In this document: in pieces, positions 51,801 through 62,543 of the stretch
Numbering within the stretch: position 1 is the first letter of the stretch
How the letters are laid out: every line of letters starts with the position of its first letter
NCBI GenBank assembly: GCA_032209605.1
Contig: JASFXZ010000005.1
Coordinates: forward strand, 17,846,860 to 17,910,859
DNA: 64,000 bases
DNA from: Mactromeris polynyma
Lineage: Eukaryota; Mollusca; Bivalvia; Venerida; Mactridae
Direction of reading: 5' to 3'
Translations under genes and position numbers: made by a program
The notes under the pieces: generated by a model
Seen by the model: the letters and a program-made list of their open reading frames with translations, nothing else
Database searches by the model: none
What the model was told of the DNA's origin: nothing

Positions 51801-54800
51801 AAAAGTGCGGCCTTATACATTGACTTATTGGTGTAAAGATTGTTTTCATTATGTAATTTATACATTTACAGAAGACACCATTGTTACTAGCTGCAGAGAA
51901 TGGCCATGCAGATGTTGTTGATTATCTTATAGATAAAAGAAATGCTGATGTAACAATACGGGACCCACATGGACACAACTGTCTCGATCTGGCAGTTATG
52001 GGCGATCATCAGTAAGATTTATGCGAATAATTATCAAATTTGAAACCATTAAACATGACAGTTTACATGTATATATTTAAATATTATACAGTGTCGTTAA
52101 TTATACTGGTTATTAATTACGAATTTCATGCTTGAAATTTGTATGAGGACTTTTCTGAAGGATTTTATTTATACAGATTTTACATCAACATTCTCTGCTC
52201 GTTTTTTATAAAATGAGTCGGTAACCTTAGGAACCCATTTAGCTTAGTATATTTAAACAAGGACCTGCGTCTCAATGTTATGGATTTATAATTTTATCTG
52301 TTTATGCCTTTCCAGAGACGTTGCAATGGAGATAGTAAAATCTACCTCTTGGAAATATGCTTTGAGGAATTGCGTGTTTGAAAAAGGAATGCAGAATACC
52401 CCTCTGCGAAGGCTTATCAGGAAAATGCCAGGTATTAAACAGAATATTGAAACATCATTGTAAATGCATGGAAATGACATATCATATTGAAATCTGGATG
52501 TATATTTGTCATAATATATGTAGTATATAAACACACAATCATCCCTTCATGCATGCAAAGTGCTAATTAAAGGAACAGCACTATCAGAACATAGAACGTT
52601 CGCATATACATCTGTACATTCAATCACATTTGATGATCTTGTAACGACACTGAGTTAACAATAAATACACGTATTACATCATAATAAATTTATATACAAT
52701 ATGACACTATCGAATTCTTGCACATTTCTTACCATGGATGTGGTAATAATTGATACTATGTTCTTTCCTTTAGAATAAACATGTTTAGGTGTATTATTAT
52801 TGTTCTCCATCACTTGTATGTTTTATAACATAGTCATGTCAATTATTTCATCAACTGTAGTCTTATATGTATGTTTGAATATGTGTTATAGTGTTCCGGC
52901 GTTCTCCATCTCATAGATGTATGTTTGTATACATGTATGAATTTGTTTGCCATCAAGTACCATATGACTTACTGGACTGAAAATGAACTAAACTCTAAAA
53001 CTTTAAACTTTATATATACTTTCACCGCCTGTCCAACAAATACGAGATAACTCATGTCAGCGATATAATGTCATCTAAGCTGACTATGGAATAAATAAAG
53101 TTTTATGTGGACTACTGCTCCACCATCGAGGAGGGGATTGCAACATTGACAAGCCTATCAACTTCCGTAACTGATAAACTTGCATTGTTTAAGCTGTAGA
53201 GGTATGCCTTGAATTTCGGATCATAGACAAATACAGCAATCACACAAAGTAATGGGTGTTCAAAATAATATATTTGAACTTTAAAGGTAGATTGTCTTAT
53301 TTGTTTGGACAAAATGCTTAATCACAAGTATGAGACAAATCGGTGGTAATTGCCTTCACACAGATGTACTCTGCAAAGCTGCATTGTCACTTCTATTACG
53401 TGTTTCCCACAAACCACTAATACAAGTGTCCGATACGGATATTTTCTATCCTGATCTATGCGCTGAGTTAGAACTAGCATAGGGAATACCTGTACCTAAC
53501 TCGTAGTTAACGGTTCCATGAAACGTTTAAGAAAGTTATAATGCAATGTTTCGGAGTACATCTGTATGAAGACATTTACATTTTCTCAAAATTGTTACTT
53601 AGCATATTTTGATAGAACATAAGACTCTGTACCTTTAAAGTGTGCTGAATTAGAATAACTCGTTTTCTATCCACAGAGGTAGCAGAGAAGGTGTTTGATA
53701 ACTGTATAGACGTACAGAAACCAGAAGAAGGCAGTCAGACAAAGCTTACACATACACATTGTGTGAAATTCAACTTTGAATTCCTAGATGATCTCTACAG
53801 CATGGCTGAATGGAGGAAGAAACGATTTAGTAGAAGAAAAGAGAAAAATAAAGTAAAAGAAAGTAAGATGAGTGTCAATGATTATCATAATATTTGCTCT
53901 CAATGAAAATGCTTAACTTACTGAAACCTTAATACTACGACCTCCATTGGGACTCTTGAAAACTGGTTTTCTTATTGAGATGGTCTTAGACTTACTATTG
54001 AGGTTGTATTAAGACCAAAACAATGGTTGTCTCATTATTGAGGTGGTCTTTAAGTGAGGTTTTACTGTATTTCTTGAGTATTTTGGTACAAAACCTCGGT
54101 AGTGTTATACCTCATTTAAATTGTATACAGCGGTGTTGTGAAACGGTTTCAGCATAGTCCAGTTATAATTGATTGTTTTGGTTTTCTATCATAGTTTCCT
54201 GTAGTATCCTGGCTTTATACAGTTGCTCTATTGAGCTCTTTAAAGTTATATTATGCTCATTGTTTGTTATTTTGTTTACCTAAACAAACAGGAAACATAT
54301 ATCCCCTTGTAGATGAAACATCAATAAACATGCATTAAGAAAGAATGAACTCATAATGTATTGATCCGTATTTGTTGTAGGAAGATGTTTGTACATCATA
54401 AAATTTAAAAAAAAAATCCATTTTTTTTAACAAACAAGTCTACTTTACAAGTTGTGTCTGTTAGTAATATGGTTAAACAATATATTTTCAATCGGTTATA
54501 CATTGAAATGGTTCTTATTAGAGATGTTTAAGCAAATGTAACAACAATACTGGATGAAGCCAATTCATCCATTTTATGTTCAGATGAGCCAGACACATCT
54601 TTAATACACAAATTATCAGATAATCGGTCGATCTAAAGTTATCAAATTATAACATTGGGGATAATGTATGGAAATAATATTGACTTTAATAACTTTTTTT
54701 CAATAGAGCAAACGGCAGTTGAAGGAGCGGAGACATACGATGGTTTCAATTGGGAGAAGCTTCGACCATTCAGGCGTAGAGGTTTGTTGATCCTTTTCTG

Positions 54801-57800
54801 TTCTAGTACATCATAATTTATGCTTGACAGATAAAGCTTTCTTTAGACTGTACAATTCATGTAGTACAAGTGTATTTTTTAGCAGAAGTGAATAACACAT
54901 ATATCTTATATCTGTAGCTTAGGTGTGTGTCTTCATGCTGGAGTAATTGTATTCATTTGTGAGCAATGCATTTTTTAATCCTGAGAGGTGACAGCGACCA
55001 CTTAGAACACCACAATTAGGACTAGCATTTGGTTAGTTATTGGACATAACATCAAGACTCCATGTAAACGGATTCGAAAAATACATTTTGAAGACATAAA
55101 ACAAATATAAATGGAATAATACTAGGATACTTATTTAACAGAAATATGTTTCCAGATGATTATTAGTGTTGTATGTTAGTATGAATTGCTCAGCATGTTC
55201 CAAAGCATCATTCACCTTTGCTGATATATGCAAGCATTGCTTCAGAATAGATTGTTGTTGTCTTAGTCACCATCAGTAGCTTCTTGTTACATTGATGTAC
55301 CCATTTAGCTCATTCAGTGTGCTTAGTGTATTTATATGTGTTATCATTGATTTCATATCGTTATTTCATGTCATCTTGCATGATCAGGAGGTAAGCCTGT
55401 TATTATATGTTACTGGAAATATCTTTCCTGGTCAGAACAAAGTATTTCAAACACGGCATCATTTGCTTAAATTTAATAATTTTATTTATTGTGATTATAT
55501 GATTTTTGGCATGTATGAAAATTAAACATGCCTAATTTACATTCAAAACCTGTATTAATGGCTGCGGTTAAATGTCTTACCCAGTGTTATATAAACTTTG
55601 CTCATGAAACTGATAAATATCAATGTTGGTAACTTTGTACTTGCCATGAAAAGTGATTCTTATCCCAAAGTTATTTGTTTTTCTTGGTTCCGTTGCATGA
55701 GTACGTTTTGTAAAATTTGTTTAAAATTCTCTGAATCATCGCTTTCCGTAGTCTTCCTAATAAATTGTTCAAAATCTCGGATTAAGAAATGATGTAACAG
55801 CAGTGTGTGTATTGTTTAAAGATGTATCTGGATAACCTGGCCCACATGAACGTAACATATTTGAATGGACTTTATCCAGTGTTTTTGATACATTGTCTAA
55901 ACATCTTTAATACGAACAATTGCAATGTATTACCAATTCAAAAATCGTTTTATCAAGTTACAAATGGACAGAACTTGCAAAAGAACTTGCATATTAAACA
56001 TCTGAATTTTTAAAAAAGTTAATGATATTACGTACTTCTTTTTTTCGACAAACACTGAGGAATACATTATTAGAGTATTCGTTGAAAAGCGATATTTATT
56101 GATTTTTTAGCTATACAATATATATTTTTCATGTTTGTTTAGGTAAGAAGTGAACAAAATACGACCATGATATAACTTTAAGATTTTTTTTAACAGTTTA
56201 TTTTCATTTCTCTGTTCATGTAAAACATGACAACATGAGTACATAATATACAAAATACTAATACAATGGTAAAGAGGCAGTTACAATAAGAAAATGAATG
56301 CACAAGAAGTACAAATGTATATTGCATGATAACAAAACATTCCGGGAGAAGGTATTTTAATTCTAATTTTGTTTAAAATATGTATACATTCAAGAAAAAT
56401 ATGTTATTTTCGGATGTTTTAAGTCTGGCATTTCTTTAAATTTACAAATAATTTCTTTAATGAGCACCTTGTTTTTATTATGTTATTAAAGTTAACCGTT
56501 GTGCATGATGTACAATCTATGGTATTTCTTTTTCACGTCCATCATGTATATGACACTTGTGTGCCAAACTGTTGTAACAGCGTTTAGTATACAAGATGCT
56601 GTTGCATGAGTTGGCTCAGAATTCTAGACACTTTTAACTTCTTTCATTGTTATCAGTTGTTCTAAAACATTGTTGAAATTAACAATCACGAGTTATAAGG
56701 GTTATCATGCATATTGAGCAAATCAACATATTTTCTGAATTCTATAATTGAAATCGAATTGGTTTAGTTTATACGCCCCTAGTAGATCTACAGTTAGGAT
56801 AACCTATATATACATATTTTCAAACATGTAAAGTTTGCCTATGAGTTTTTGTGTGTGTTTAATTGTAAGATACTAAAATTTAGTTCATAAAGACACTGCG
56901 AATATATGCAAGGCGCTGGTTCCAATCCATGTTCATTTACAATAATTTTAGCATTAGACTCCCATGGGGTTATTCAGTATTCATATTTAGTATTTTCGAT
57001 ACTCCCTGTTATCAACCCTTTAATTAATAAAATATTGTCGCTTGCCATCAATGACAGTCCGACATAATTACTGTAACTGCACCTTCATACCTTGCTACCC
57101 CTTGAATGACATACGTTTAATGATGTGTATTTTTGTATATTTCAGACAAAGAATTGGTGCCTTACACAAATGAATCAACGGAGTTCATGAAAAATCATCC
57201 TATGATGATTATGGTAGGGGTTCAATTAAGTCTTTGTTTCTATGATACATCGTGTCTCACAATAGGTTCATTCTATGTTTAAGTATTTTTTCTGTACCTT
57301 TTGTGCATTTTCTTTGCCTGAGATTCACATTAGATACCGATAGTTGTATGATTGTAACATTTTCTGTCTCATTTTTGTTATACTTTATCCATAATAACCT
57401 ATAATCTACATGTCATATTTAATTGTATTTATTTCGGTAGTTGAGGACATGGTACATGGATGATTAAGACATACAATAATATTAAAATAATAAATATGAC
57501 ATGCGCAAAATATCCATGCCATACACACCAACACCTAGGATAACACAAACAAGTGTAAACTCTTATTTCCATTGTGGTCCTACATGTTGGTGGCATGACA
57601 CAGAGAGGCATAACATTGGTATTAATTAATATCACAGACTTTTAAAAGTATCAAAGGAAAATAAATATATTTATCACAAAGTGCCACATACCCAATAGCA
57701 TTATCAAAAGATTACATACAATGAAAGACATTACAGTATTGCTAAAATATCACAGATTCTGTACCTCATTATGTCAGTGTGAATGAAAGATATATTTCAC

Positions 57801-60800
57801 ATACACTAACAGATCTAACCAGGTAACCATTTTCAGACCTCTGCCTACCTCACTCCTTGGTTTATGTAATCGTATACAATTCATAATTATTGCAGCACAG
57901 TTTTTTGTGAAAAAATATCAATATCCCATAAATACTAGACGTTCTGTTTTGGTGCATCAAGGTAAACAAATGAAAATCAAAATTCAAATCAAATAACATA
58001 AATAAGTCAGCCGAAATAAAGTTGGAACTTTTATGGACACATTTGGTTTAACTAAAAATTCGACAATGGCAAAATAGGCTGATTAAAAATCTTGCTTCGT
58101 ATACATGTTGTTATTGTATGAAATTAGTAACTTTGGTAACGGATGTGTTTCTATATTTAGGTTGATTCGTCACGTGAGGAGCTCTTGGATCACCCATTGG
58201 TCACAGCGCTTCGACGTCACAAATGGATCAGCTTCGGTCGCGTCTTCTATTACCTGAGTTTTGTATCGTACCTGATATTTTTGGGGTTCTTAACCGGATA
58301 CATACTTGTCACACCGCCACCATTTGTTGTGTAAGTTTGTTGCAAATAAAATAAAATGATGCAGATTAATGTGCCAGTATTGATAGTACACCGGTAGTTA
58401 TCATATAATATGAAGCACAAAAGTTACATAGAGTTTGTCTGGTTTTTACACTCAAATTCGTTTAATATTACACTACATAGTACATTGTATTTGTTGCTTT
58501 GATACTGATATACATTGTGTAGATTAGTTTTCTCTTAGTTTTTAGCTTAATTGCTTGTAAAAATCCAGATTCTTTATACATGTAATGCGTCTTGTATCAA
58601 TCACACATTTGATTAAATGAGTCACATGCATGGTAGGAAATGAAATGAATGATTGAGTGGTTATATTTCGAACTAATTTCTTTTTTCAGAAGGGACAATG
58701 ATTTTACTGGTATTGCCGGAGACTCGATTTGTGAACAATATGAAAACGATGGAGCAACGCAGCACACGTTTGCAAAGATTGCAAAATATGTCATACTCGT
58801 ATTAGATGTCTTGTATCTGATTAAAGAGGTATGTGTCCTTGACTGTACACGTGTGTGTGCGTCTGGGTGTGTGTGCTTGTGTTTTTGAGTGAGGGTCTTT
58901 GTGTATAGGAGAGCAGTATACCGTACATATTGACGAAGGAAGCATACATACCTGCTTGGAGACAATTGCAATGCAAGGAAGATTATAAAGGATGTTTTAA
59001 TTCATGTTTTTATTCACGGTGTTAATTACTGATATAAACTGCTTTATCTTATCCCAGAGTCAGTAGATATTTAATGTATGTTTTTGATGTTATTGTAAGC
59101 ATATTTACCTCAACGAAATATACACCAAAACGCATCTCTGACGATCTAAAACATTTCTAGGGGACCATGCGCCCCCCCCCCCCCCCCCCTTTAAACTAGG
59201 CTTACACATCAATTGCTAAACTACGCTCCTGAGAGTAAACTAGGCTAATCAAGAACTATAAACATTCATTTACATCATTATTTCATCAAAACAATAGGGA
59301 ATTTATGTATCGATTTATGTTTTGATTTATCATTTGGTTGTTTTTCAGTTTGTACAATTCATTCATGGAAAACTGAACTATCTAGTACAAGTGGAGAATA
59401 TGATGGAATTATCAGTATTTGTCTCCAGTTTCTTGTTGGTACTTGATATACAAGGCTGCCAAGCTACAACGGGTTATAGAACGGTAGGTTCAACATTTCT
59501 GATACATCAAAATGCATGAAAGACTTGCAGGCAATGCCTCATCCACTCCAATTGTAATTGTATGTTAAATGTTGAGATTTTGAACAGGTCAGTGTAATTT
59601 ACAAAAATGTAGAAATATGCCAGAACCCGAAACAACTTACCGGTACTATCAGAAACCAGTTTTTCGAGCCGCGTAGTAAACAAAGAGTCACGTGTTCACC
59701 CACCCTGAGTAAGTTGCACCATATTGTTTTTACTTCAATCCTCCTGAACATGCTGATACAGATTGTATGATAAATTAATATACATATGCACATTTTCCTG
59801 ATAAATCTTGTCTGATGTATGGACCACACATATGGTGCATTCTGTGTCGTCTGTATGCTACGTGTGCAGGATTCTCGAACATTTTGTTACTTTGTATCTT
59901 ATTTCAGGACTGGCAATGGAACTTTGGCAGTGTTTCTATTGTGCTGGCTTGGATTGGGCTCGTGTTATACATTCAGAAGTTTCCAAAGCTGGGTATCTAC
60001 GTCGTTATGTTTAGATACATCCTCTTTACCTTCTTCAAGTTCTTCACTGTGTTCCTGTTGTTCATCATTGCCTTTGGTCTCGGTTTCTTCTGCCTCATTC
60101 AGAACCAGGTAAGAAGTGTCTGGTATTGTTTAAAAGGTACTTATACCTATAGGATATAACATAAACGCTGGTTTATAAAATGTATGACATGATGAACTAT
60201 ATTACTTTTGTAGTTTGAACAGCCAGGTACATTCTATATTATGCACATATAGTAGTTGCGCATTCCGTTGGTTCAGTCGTTACTTTGTCTCTCCGTCCAA
60301 AACACATTGTGTGACAGTTTAAATCTTTTAAACGATTAAGGATTTCAATGAAATTTACAAAAATATATTAAGCAAATTAAGAAGCTATGTTGCAAATAAG
60401 ATTTATAGTTGAGCGTCGCCATGTGGGTATCATATTGTTTTATTTTTCAGACACCATATAGTACTGCATGGAACGCCATTATTCGAACCTCTGTTATGAT
60501 GATTGGAGAATTTGATTACAACGACATATTCCATGGAGATGATGAAATGCATTATTGGTTGACTTATGTTCTCTTCTGTGTCTTCTTGGTCATCATGACC
60601 ATCATTATCATGAATTTGTTGGTAGGTATTTTAAGCAATAAGTTGGTTGTTTTATTGTAGAGTTATTTGATCTTTCACACAAAAAGCATTAGCACTTTCT
60701 TGAAAAATAAACATTTGTCAGCACTGGACGCAATATTTACATGACAAGAATTTTCTTTTTAAGGATTTTAATTCTGGTGTGAGATTTTGTGTTAAATTAT

Positions 60801-62543
60801 GTTTTAACTCCAATTACATGTATATATGTACACGAAAATGTATATATTTCTAACCGTATACGTTAATGGATGCATAATGCGTAAAATAGGTAAATACTAT
60901 ATTGTAATTGTTTATGAAGATTACGTTAACCTACAACCATTGCTATTGTATCGTAAAGGTTGGTTTGGCTGTTGATGACATCAAAGGAGTTCAAGATCAG
61001 GCTGCCTTAAAACGAATTGCAATGAAAGTAAGCATTTTTATAACACTTAATGATACCTAGCAATGGCTAGCATTCTCACCTAATGATACTTATTAATGAC
61101 TAGCATTGTTATATAATGATACCAAGCAATGGCTAGTATTGTCACATGAAGATGTTTATGATCCATGATTACCCAAAAACTGTGCTTATAAACTACTGAC
61201 AATAAGGCACATTTTCGTTTAGGTATTGTCTGTATTGTAAATGACTACCAAGCCAAAAATGTGAATTGCATTGTTCGTTACCTTAAGCAGTTAAGCTGAC
61301 TTTAACAAAAAGGCATTTCGAATAACTAAATTCTGTAACAGCATATATTTCACAAAAGCTTCACAGACCACATCAGAATTGAAAGAGCATCTGTTTGAGC
61401 GTCTGGATGATTTTACAGGCTCTAGTGTCTGAGCATTTAGACGACACGAAGGTCGTTGAATAACCTGGTGAATATATAAGATGTTTAGTTGTTGATTTGC
61501 ATTTATTGAAGTTTACTGTCTGTTATTCATGGACTAACCAGGTGTAAACATTATCTTACATATGTATAAAAAACTGTTATATGTATATATCTAATTATTT
61601 ACAGGTTCAACTGGTACTTGATACTGAAAGAATAAACTTGCAGTTTACCAGCAGATATTACGAGAAGTACAAGTGTGAATATTTTGACGATTACGAGGAG
61701 ATGACTGCTTCTATCAAACATTCACAGGAGGTAAGAGAGTGCCCGTTTACGCTAGAATTGCTTAATGATTCAATTGATTGGAAAGTTTTTTGTGCCTGAA
61801 ATGTTTGTGAATGTGTCAGTTGCTGTTCTGTTTGACAAATAATCAGCTGCGTTTCGGGTTCTTTTTACCTTTGTAATTAATCATGTATATTTTCTGCTCC
61901 CTTGTTGTCCCCTCTAAATTTCCTTAGTTGTTCTCTATGGTCGGCCAGACCTTTCCATGACCCCTATTCCCATACATGTTTACCATTGCACCCATAGTCC
62001 ATGCATGTTTACCTTTGCACATCCTCAGTGCCTAATGTTTTGTGGACTGTTGTTTTCTTTTGGGGTCTGTGTGGAAAAGCATTGTCTGGTGCATGTGGCG
62101 TTCACTGGAACAATTTAATCTCTCCTTCATGTCTCTTTGTGTTATTGGTTACTGTGCACTTAAAGTTTGAAGCATTAACTGCTCTGCTATTTTGTTCTGG
62201 TTAACATTGAGCACTCTTCCATACATAGGGGCAAGCATTAGATACTTCTTTTAAGTAAAGTCATTCAGTATGAACTTAAAACTTAAAAGTAAGTACGGTG
62301 CATTACTACTTCTGGAGTACTCTTGGCATATTTTATGTTTTACATGTTTATTGCCTTTTGAAAATCGTGTGCCTTTGATTTCAGTTTGAAGATCAGATGC
62401 AGAAAAGCCAGCAAAAAATGTTGAAGAAAGTGGATAAAGTAAAGAGTACAGTGAAATCACTGAAACATGACATCGGACGACTAGAAGATATGTTAGAACT
62501 GATCATGAAGGCTCAAGATATAAAGCTGAACTCTGATGACTAA
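33853..62543 (+). CDS. TRPA1: TRPA1-like cation channel, 25 coding exons
   Basis: Non-selective cation channel of the TRPA family (heat, electrophile or mechanosensory roles elsewhere). Exons: 33853-33885, 40521-40683, 42786-42916, 43883-44071, 44659-44880, 46055-46154, 47330-47525, 47858-48041, 48607-48714, 49368-49456, 49723-49869, 50546-50657, 51872-52011, 52316-52431, 53677-53862, 54707-54781, 57146-57213, 58161-58330, 58690-58828, 59349-59483, 59908-60108, 60451-60621, 60959-61027, 61605-61730, 62385-62543. All GT/AG, all in phase; 3,429 nt, 1,142 aa (human TRPA1 is 1,119). About 16 ankyrin repeats fill residues 40-600 (TPLH-type motifs at 43, 76, 143, 180, 213, 292, 325, 427, 460, 494). 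Membrane segments: S1 about 779-804, S2 835-855, S3 873-890, S4 908-924, S5 931-965, S6 1003-1030. The pore has SVMMIGEFDY with Glu988 at the filter; the TRP-like helix is MNLLVGLAVDDIKGVQ..ALKRIAM. C-terminal coiled coil 1093-1138. Exon 1 is the least certain: another phase-compatible first exon exists at 37721. Paralogue number cannot be settled here. Confidence 0.93.
34054..35874 (+). repeat. 56-bp minisatellite, about 28 units, inside a foldback MITE
   Basis: The left part (34054-34302) matches the left arm and centre of the MITE at 4359-4692 (gaatgtatagttcccacatc, acctcccttgttc, then tgcatgtaacaaccac and caaatgcccat). Where that MITE has a single right arm, this copy has about 28 head-to-tail units of 56 bp (aactatcaatatggccgaca, attcagaacaagggaggtaa, atattgtaaatgtggg). 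The unit is the right arm itself. The array ends 'gtagaaactatcc', like the MITE terminus. Units vary at a few sites (gtcgac/gccgac, ggaact/ggacct). Open frames across it are by-products. Confidence 0.93.
36757..36890. repeat. Palindromic repeat, GGGCCCGTTTTATCAACG
   Basis: Begins ggcccgttttatcaacgtgt, contains 'gtcgtaagacg' and 'gtcgtagctacgac' self-complementary runs and a second 'gttttatcaacg' internally, ending in cgacacgttgat. Hairpin-prone and non-coding; probably a short interspersed element. Confidence 0.5.
37721..37801 (+). CDS. Candidate alternative first exon of the TRPA gene
   Basis: An ATG opens a 27-codon frame (MSSQNCVHPDRRTIPVGM then DHSHLNMWQ) that ends exactly at CAG|GTTAGA, a fair donor, in phase 0. 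Exon 2 at 40521 also starts in phase 0, so splicing gives ..NMWQ-CARNGYYEAT without a frame break. It lies 2.7 kb upstream of exon 2 and 3.8 kb downstream of the other candidate first exon (33853-33885). TRPA1 genes in insects are known to use alternative first exons. It could also be a chance ORF; there is no supporting TATA box. Confidence 0.45.
38349..38637 (+). repeat. TCGGCGCA repeat, copy 1
   Basis: About 290 bp starting TTTCGGCGCAGCCGTACTAA and ending AAATTGCGCCGA, so the outer 8 bp (TCGGCGCA/TGCGCCGA) are inverted. Related copies: 44915-45195 and 48717-48986 (same strand), and an inverted fragment at 47785-47842. Non-coding; superfamily unknown. Confidence 0.75.
38690..39125 (-). mobile_element. 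tRNA-headed SINE interrupted by a second SINE
   Basis: The body (38690-38837) matches the SINE at 5182-5446 (aaccagtacttacttgcccc, ctccgcatga, gatggaagg), and its tRNA-like head resumes at 39060-39125 (gggaatcaaacccgg, then the A-box complement). The 220 bp between is a different SINE in the plus orientation. The outer element is therefore older than the inner one. Confidence 0.75.
38838..39055 (+). mobile_element. tRNA-headed SINE, second family, copy 2 (nested)
   Basis: The head has cagtggtcgaggggtagagc (A box), cctgactcctagtccgaagg with CCT at the anticodon position (arginine-like), and gtgagttcgagccccgc (B box). Body: ttagtagccaggaagcagtc and a tail gtaaaaataaataag. Inserted into an older SINE of another family. 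Relative at 28195-28375. Anticodon stem pairing is poor, so this is not a working tRNA. Confidence 0.75.
39275..39412. repeat. 138-bp near-perfect hairpin
   Basis: The left arm (atcttacactcgtgcttatt, tgatattgtttttatgaaac, gagtcgactgaatatgacgc) and the reverse complement of the right arm agree at almost every position over about 60 bp; differences are two substitutions and a small insertion. The loop is about 13 bp (gaggctctgtcga). A 'tttatcacataac' motif follows at 39417 and recurs inverted at 39551. Probably a palindromic MITE core; a transcribed RNA would fold into a long stem. Confidence 0.85.
40175..40487. mobile_element. CAGTAAAACCTC MITE, copy 7, head-to-head dimer
   Basis: Starts CAGTTAAACCTCACTTATTG and ends GTGAGGTTTAACTG. 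The first half reads as the minus-oriented family sequence (cgtccattttgactgttttg) and the second half as the plus-oriented one (caaaacagtcaaagtggacg), so the 313-bp unit is one long inverted repeat. It ends 33 bp before the exon 2 acceptor of TRPA. Confidence 0.85.
41070..41318 (-). mobile_element. tRNA-headed SINE, first family, copy 3
   Basis: Body shared with 5182-5446 (accaaccagtactaatctgc, ctccacaaggaactgacaac) and a degraded tRNA-like head at about 41250-41318 (gggtttcgaacccacggtc, then 'gagctctctatcgtttgagtt'). In TRPA intron 2. Confidence 0.7.
41515..41605 (+). repeat. Left copy of a 90-bp inverted pair around TRPA exon 3
   Basis: Reads agtacagagacacgtatgcg, ggattagatatttatgtacc, tgcaaatggtgaatatacag, ggtgttaaaaa. 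The same 90 bp occurs in reverse complement at 43554-43652 with only a few differences near the inner end. Neither copy has an ORF. Confidence 0.88.
42558..42723. promoter_or_regulatory. Three perfect CRE palindromes next to TRPA exon 3
   Basis: TGACGTCA occurs at 42558-42565, 42688-42695 and 42716-42723, with a further TGATGTCA and a GTGACGTTT between. Exon 3 begins 63 bp after the last one. A short ATG frame with a good donor (42520-42552) directly precedes the first site. They could be an internal promoter or enhancer, or belong to an unrecognised repeat. Confidence 0.6.
43041..43181 (+). repeat. Dispersed repeat with TTAATTAACTAGAT core, copy 2
   Basis: Same orientation and order of blocks as 28041-28167, with a small internal duplication of 'taactagataa'. 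In TRPA intron 3. Confidence 0.7.
43554..43652 (-). repeat. Right copy of a 90-bp inverted pair around TRPA exon 3
   Basis: Reverse complement of 41515-41605: ttaacaccctgtatattcac, catttgcaggtacataaata, tctaatcccgcatacgtgtc, tctgtactt. The two copies are 1.95 kb apart and enclose exon 3. Confidence 0.88.
43697..43867. mobile_element. CAGTAAAACCTC MITE, copy 8
   Basis: Starts CAGTAAAACCTTAATAATAA and ends GTGATGTTTTACTG, with TA borders. Only 15 bp (tatttcgtattacag) separate it from TRPA exon 4, so the branch-point zone and part of the pyrimidine tract must lie in MITE sequence. Confidence 0.85.
44915..45195 (+). repeat. TCGGCGCA repeat, copy 2
   Basis: Starts TTTTTCGGCGCAGCCGTAAT and follows 38349-38637 closely up to 'caaatcttaacct'; the right terminus is lost. 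It begins about 35 bp after the exon 5 donor of TRPA. Confidence 0.75.
45800..46065 (+). repeat. 85-bp tandem triplication covering the exon 6 acceptor
   Basis: TTTTACAGCGTGGTCTT occurs with the CGT at 45885, 45970 and 46055, exactly 85 bp apart, each preceded by a T-rich tract. A partial earlier unit starts near 45800. Only the last copy continues into TRPA coding sequence (exon 6 begins at 46055). The upstream copies carry 'gtcgcagaggacgatttcc' where the gene has 'ttcgaagacaaagatgagg'. Confidence 0.9.
46341..46500. mobile_element. CAGTAAAACCTC MITE, copy 9
   Basis: Carries ACCTCAATAATAAGACCACC near the left end and finishes TTGAGGTTTTACTG. In TRPA intron 6. Confidence 0.75.
46645..47270. 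repeat. 32-bp pyrimidine-rich minisatellite, about 19 units
   Basis: The unit is ccctctcttaatccctccat followed by gtctgcctgcct (32 bp), repeated nearly unbroken over 620 bp with small changes (catgtctgac, ccccctgtct, ccctgcctgc). It is almost purely C/T on the plus strand, with a strong strand bias, and ends 60 bp before TRPA exon 7. Confidence 0.93.
47785..47842 (-). repeat. TCGGCGCA repeat, inverted fragment
   Basis: Carries the reverse complement of the family's 'ccgaaatccattttggatctgg' region (here ccagatccaaaatgtatttc, then ggtaaattcaccgaaattca). It ends about 15 bp before the TRPA exon 8 acceptor. Confidence 0.65.
48224..48402. mobile_element. CAGTAAAACCTC MITE, copy 10
   Basis: Starts CAGTAAAAGTTCACTTAAAG and ends TGAGTTTTTACTG with TA borders; in TRPA intron 8. 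Confidence 0.8.
48717..48986 (+). repeat. TCGGCGCA repeat, copy 3
   Basis: Starts TTTTGTCGGCGCAGTCGTAC and ends AAATTGCGCCG. It begins at intron position +3 to +5 of TRPA intron 9, so the donor's downstream bases are element sequence. Confidence 0.75.
50138..50250 (-). repeat. Possible decayed SINE fragment
   Basis: GC-rich island (ggtggaggaggataccaggc, cagacacacggatagtacca, ccgaccctccgtacgcca) in an AT-rich TRPA intron. The wording resembles bodies of bivalve SINEs, but I see no head or target duplication. Confidence 0.3.
51691..51758 (+). repeat. Short dispersed repeat shared with 62029-62101
   Basis: gcctgatgttttgtggactg, ttgtt, then a 'ggt.tgtgtgg' and 'gcgttatcttgtg' run matches 62029-62101 (gcctaatgttttgtggactg). 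Both are in TRPA introns, same orientation. Identity of the family unknown. Confidence 0.55.
53921..54067. mobile_element. CAGTAAAACCTC MITE, copy 11
   Basis: Left end diverged (ctgaaaccttaatactacga), right end canonical (GTGAGGTTTTACTG). In TRPA intron 15. Confidence 0.7.
58161..61027 (+). other. TRPA transmembrane and pore exon block (exons 18-23)
   Basis: Six exons encode S1 (exon 18), S2 (19), S3 (20), S4-S5 (21), the pore helix, filter and most of S6 (22), and the end of S6 plus TRP-like helix (23). Five of the six exons begin in phase 0. Filter sequence MMIGEFDY compares with MMLGDINY in human TRPA1, so the acidic filter residue is kept as Glu. The S6 exit MNLLVGLAVDDI is close to the human MNLLIGLAVGDI. 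This is an index to the core of the channel already described in the gene-level entry. Confidence 0.9.
59172..59189. repeat. Poly(C) tract of 18
   Basis: Uninterrupted C18 in TRPA intron 19. Such tracts are length-polymorphic and prone to sequencing error, so the exact number should not be trusted. Confidence 0.8.
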
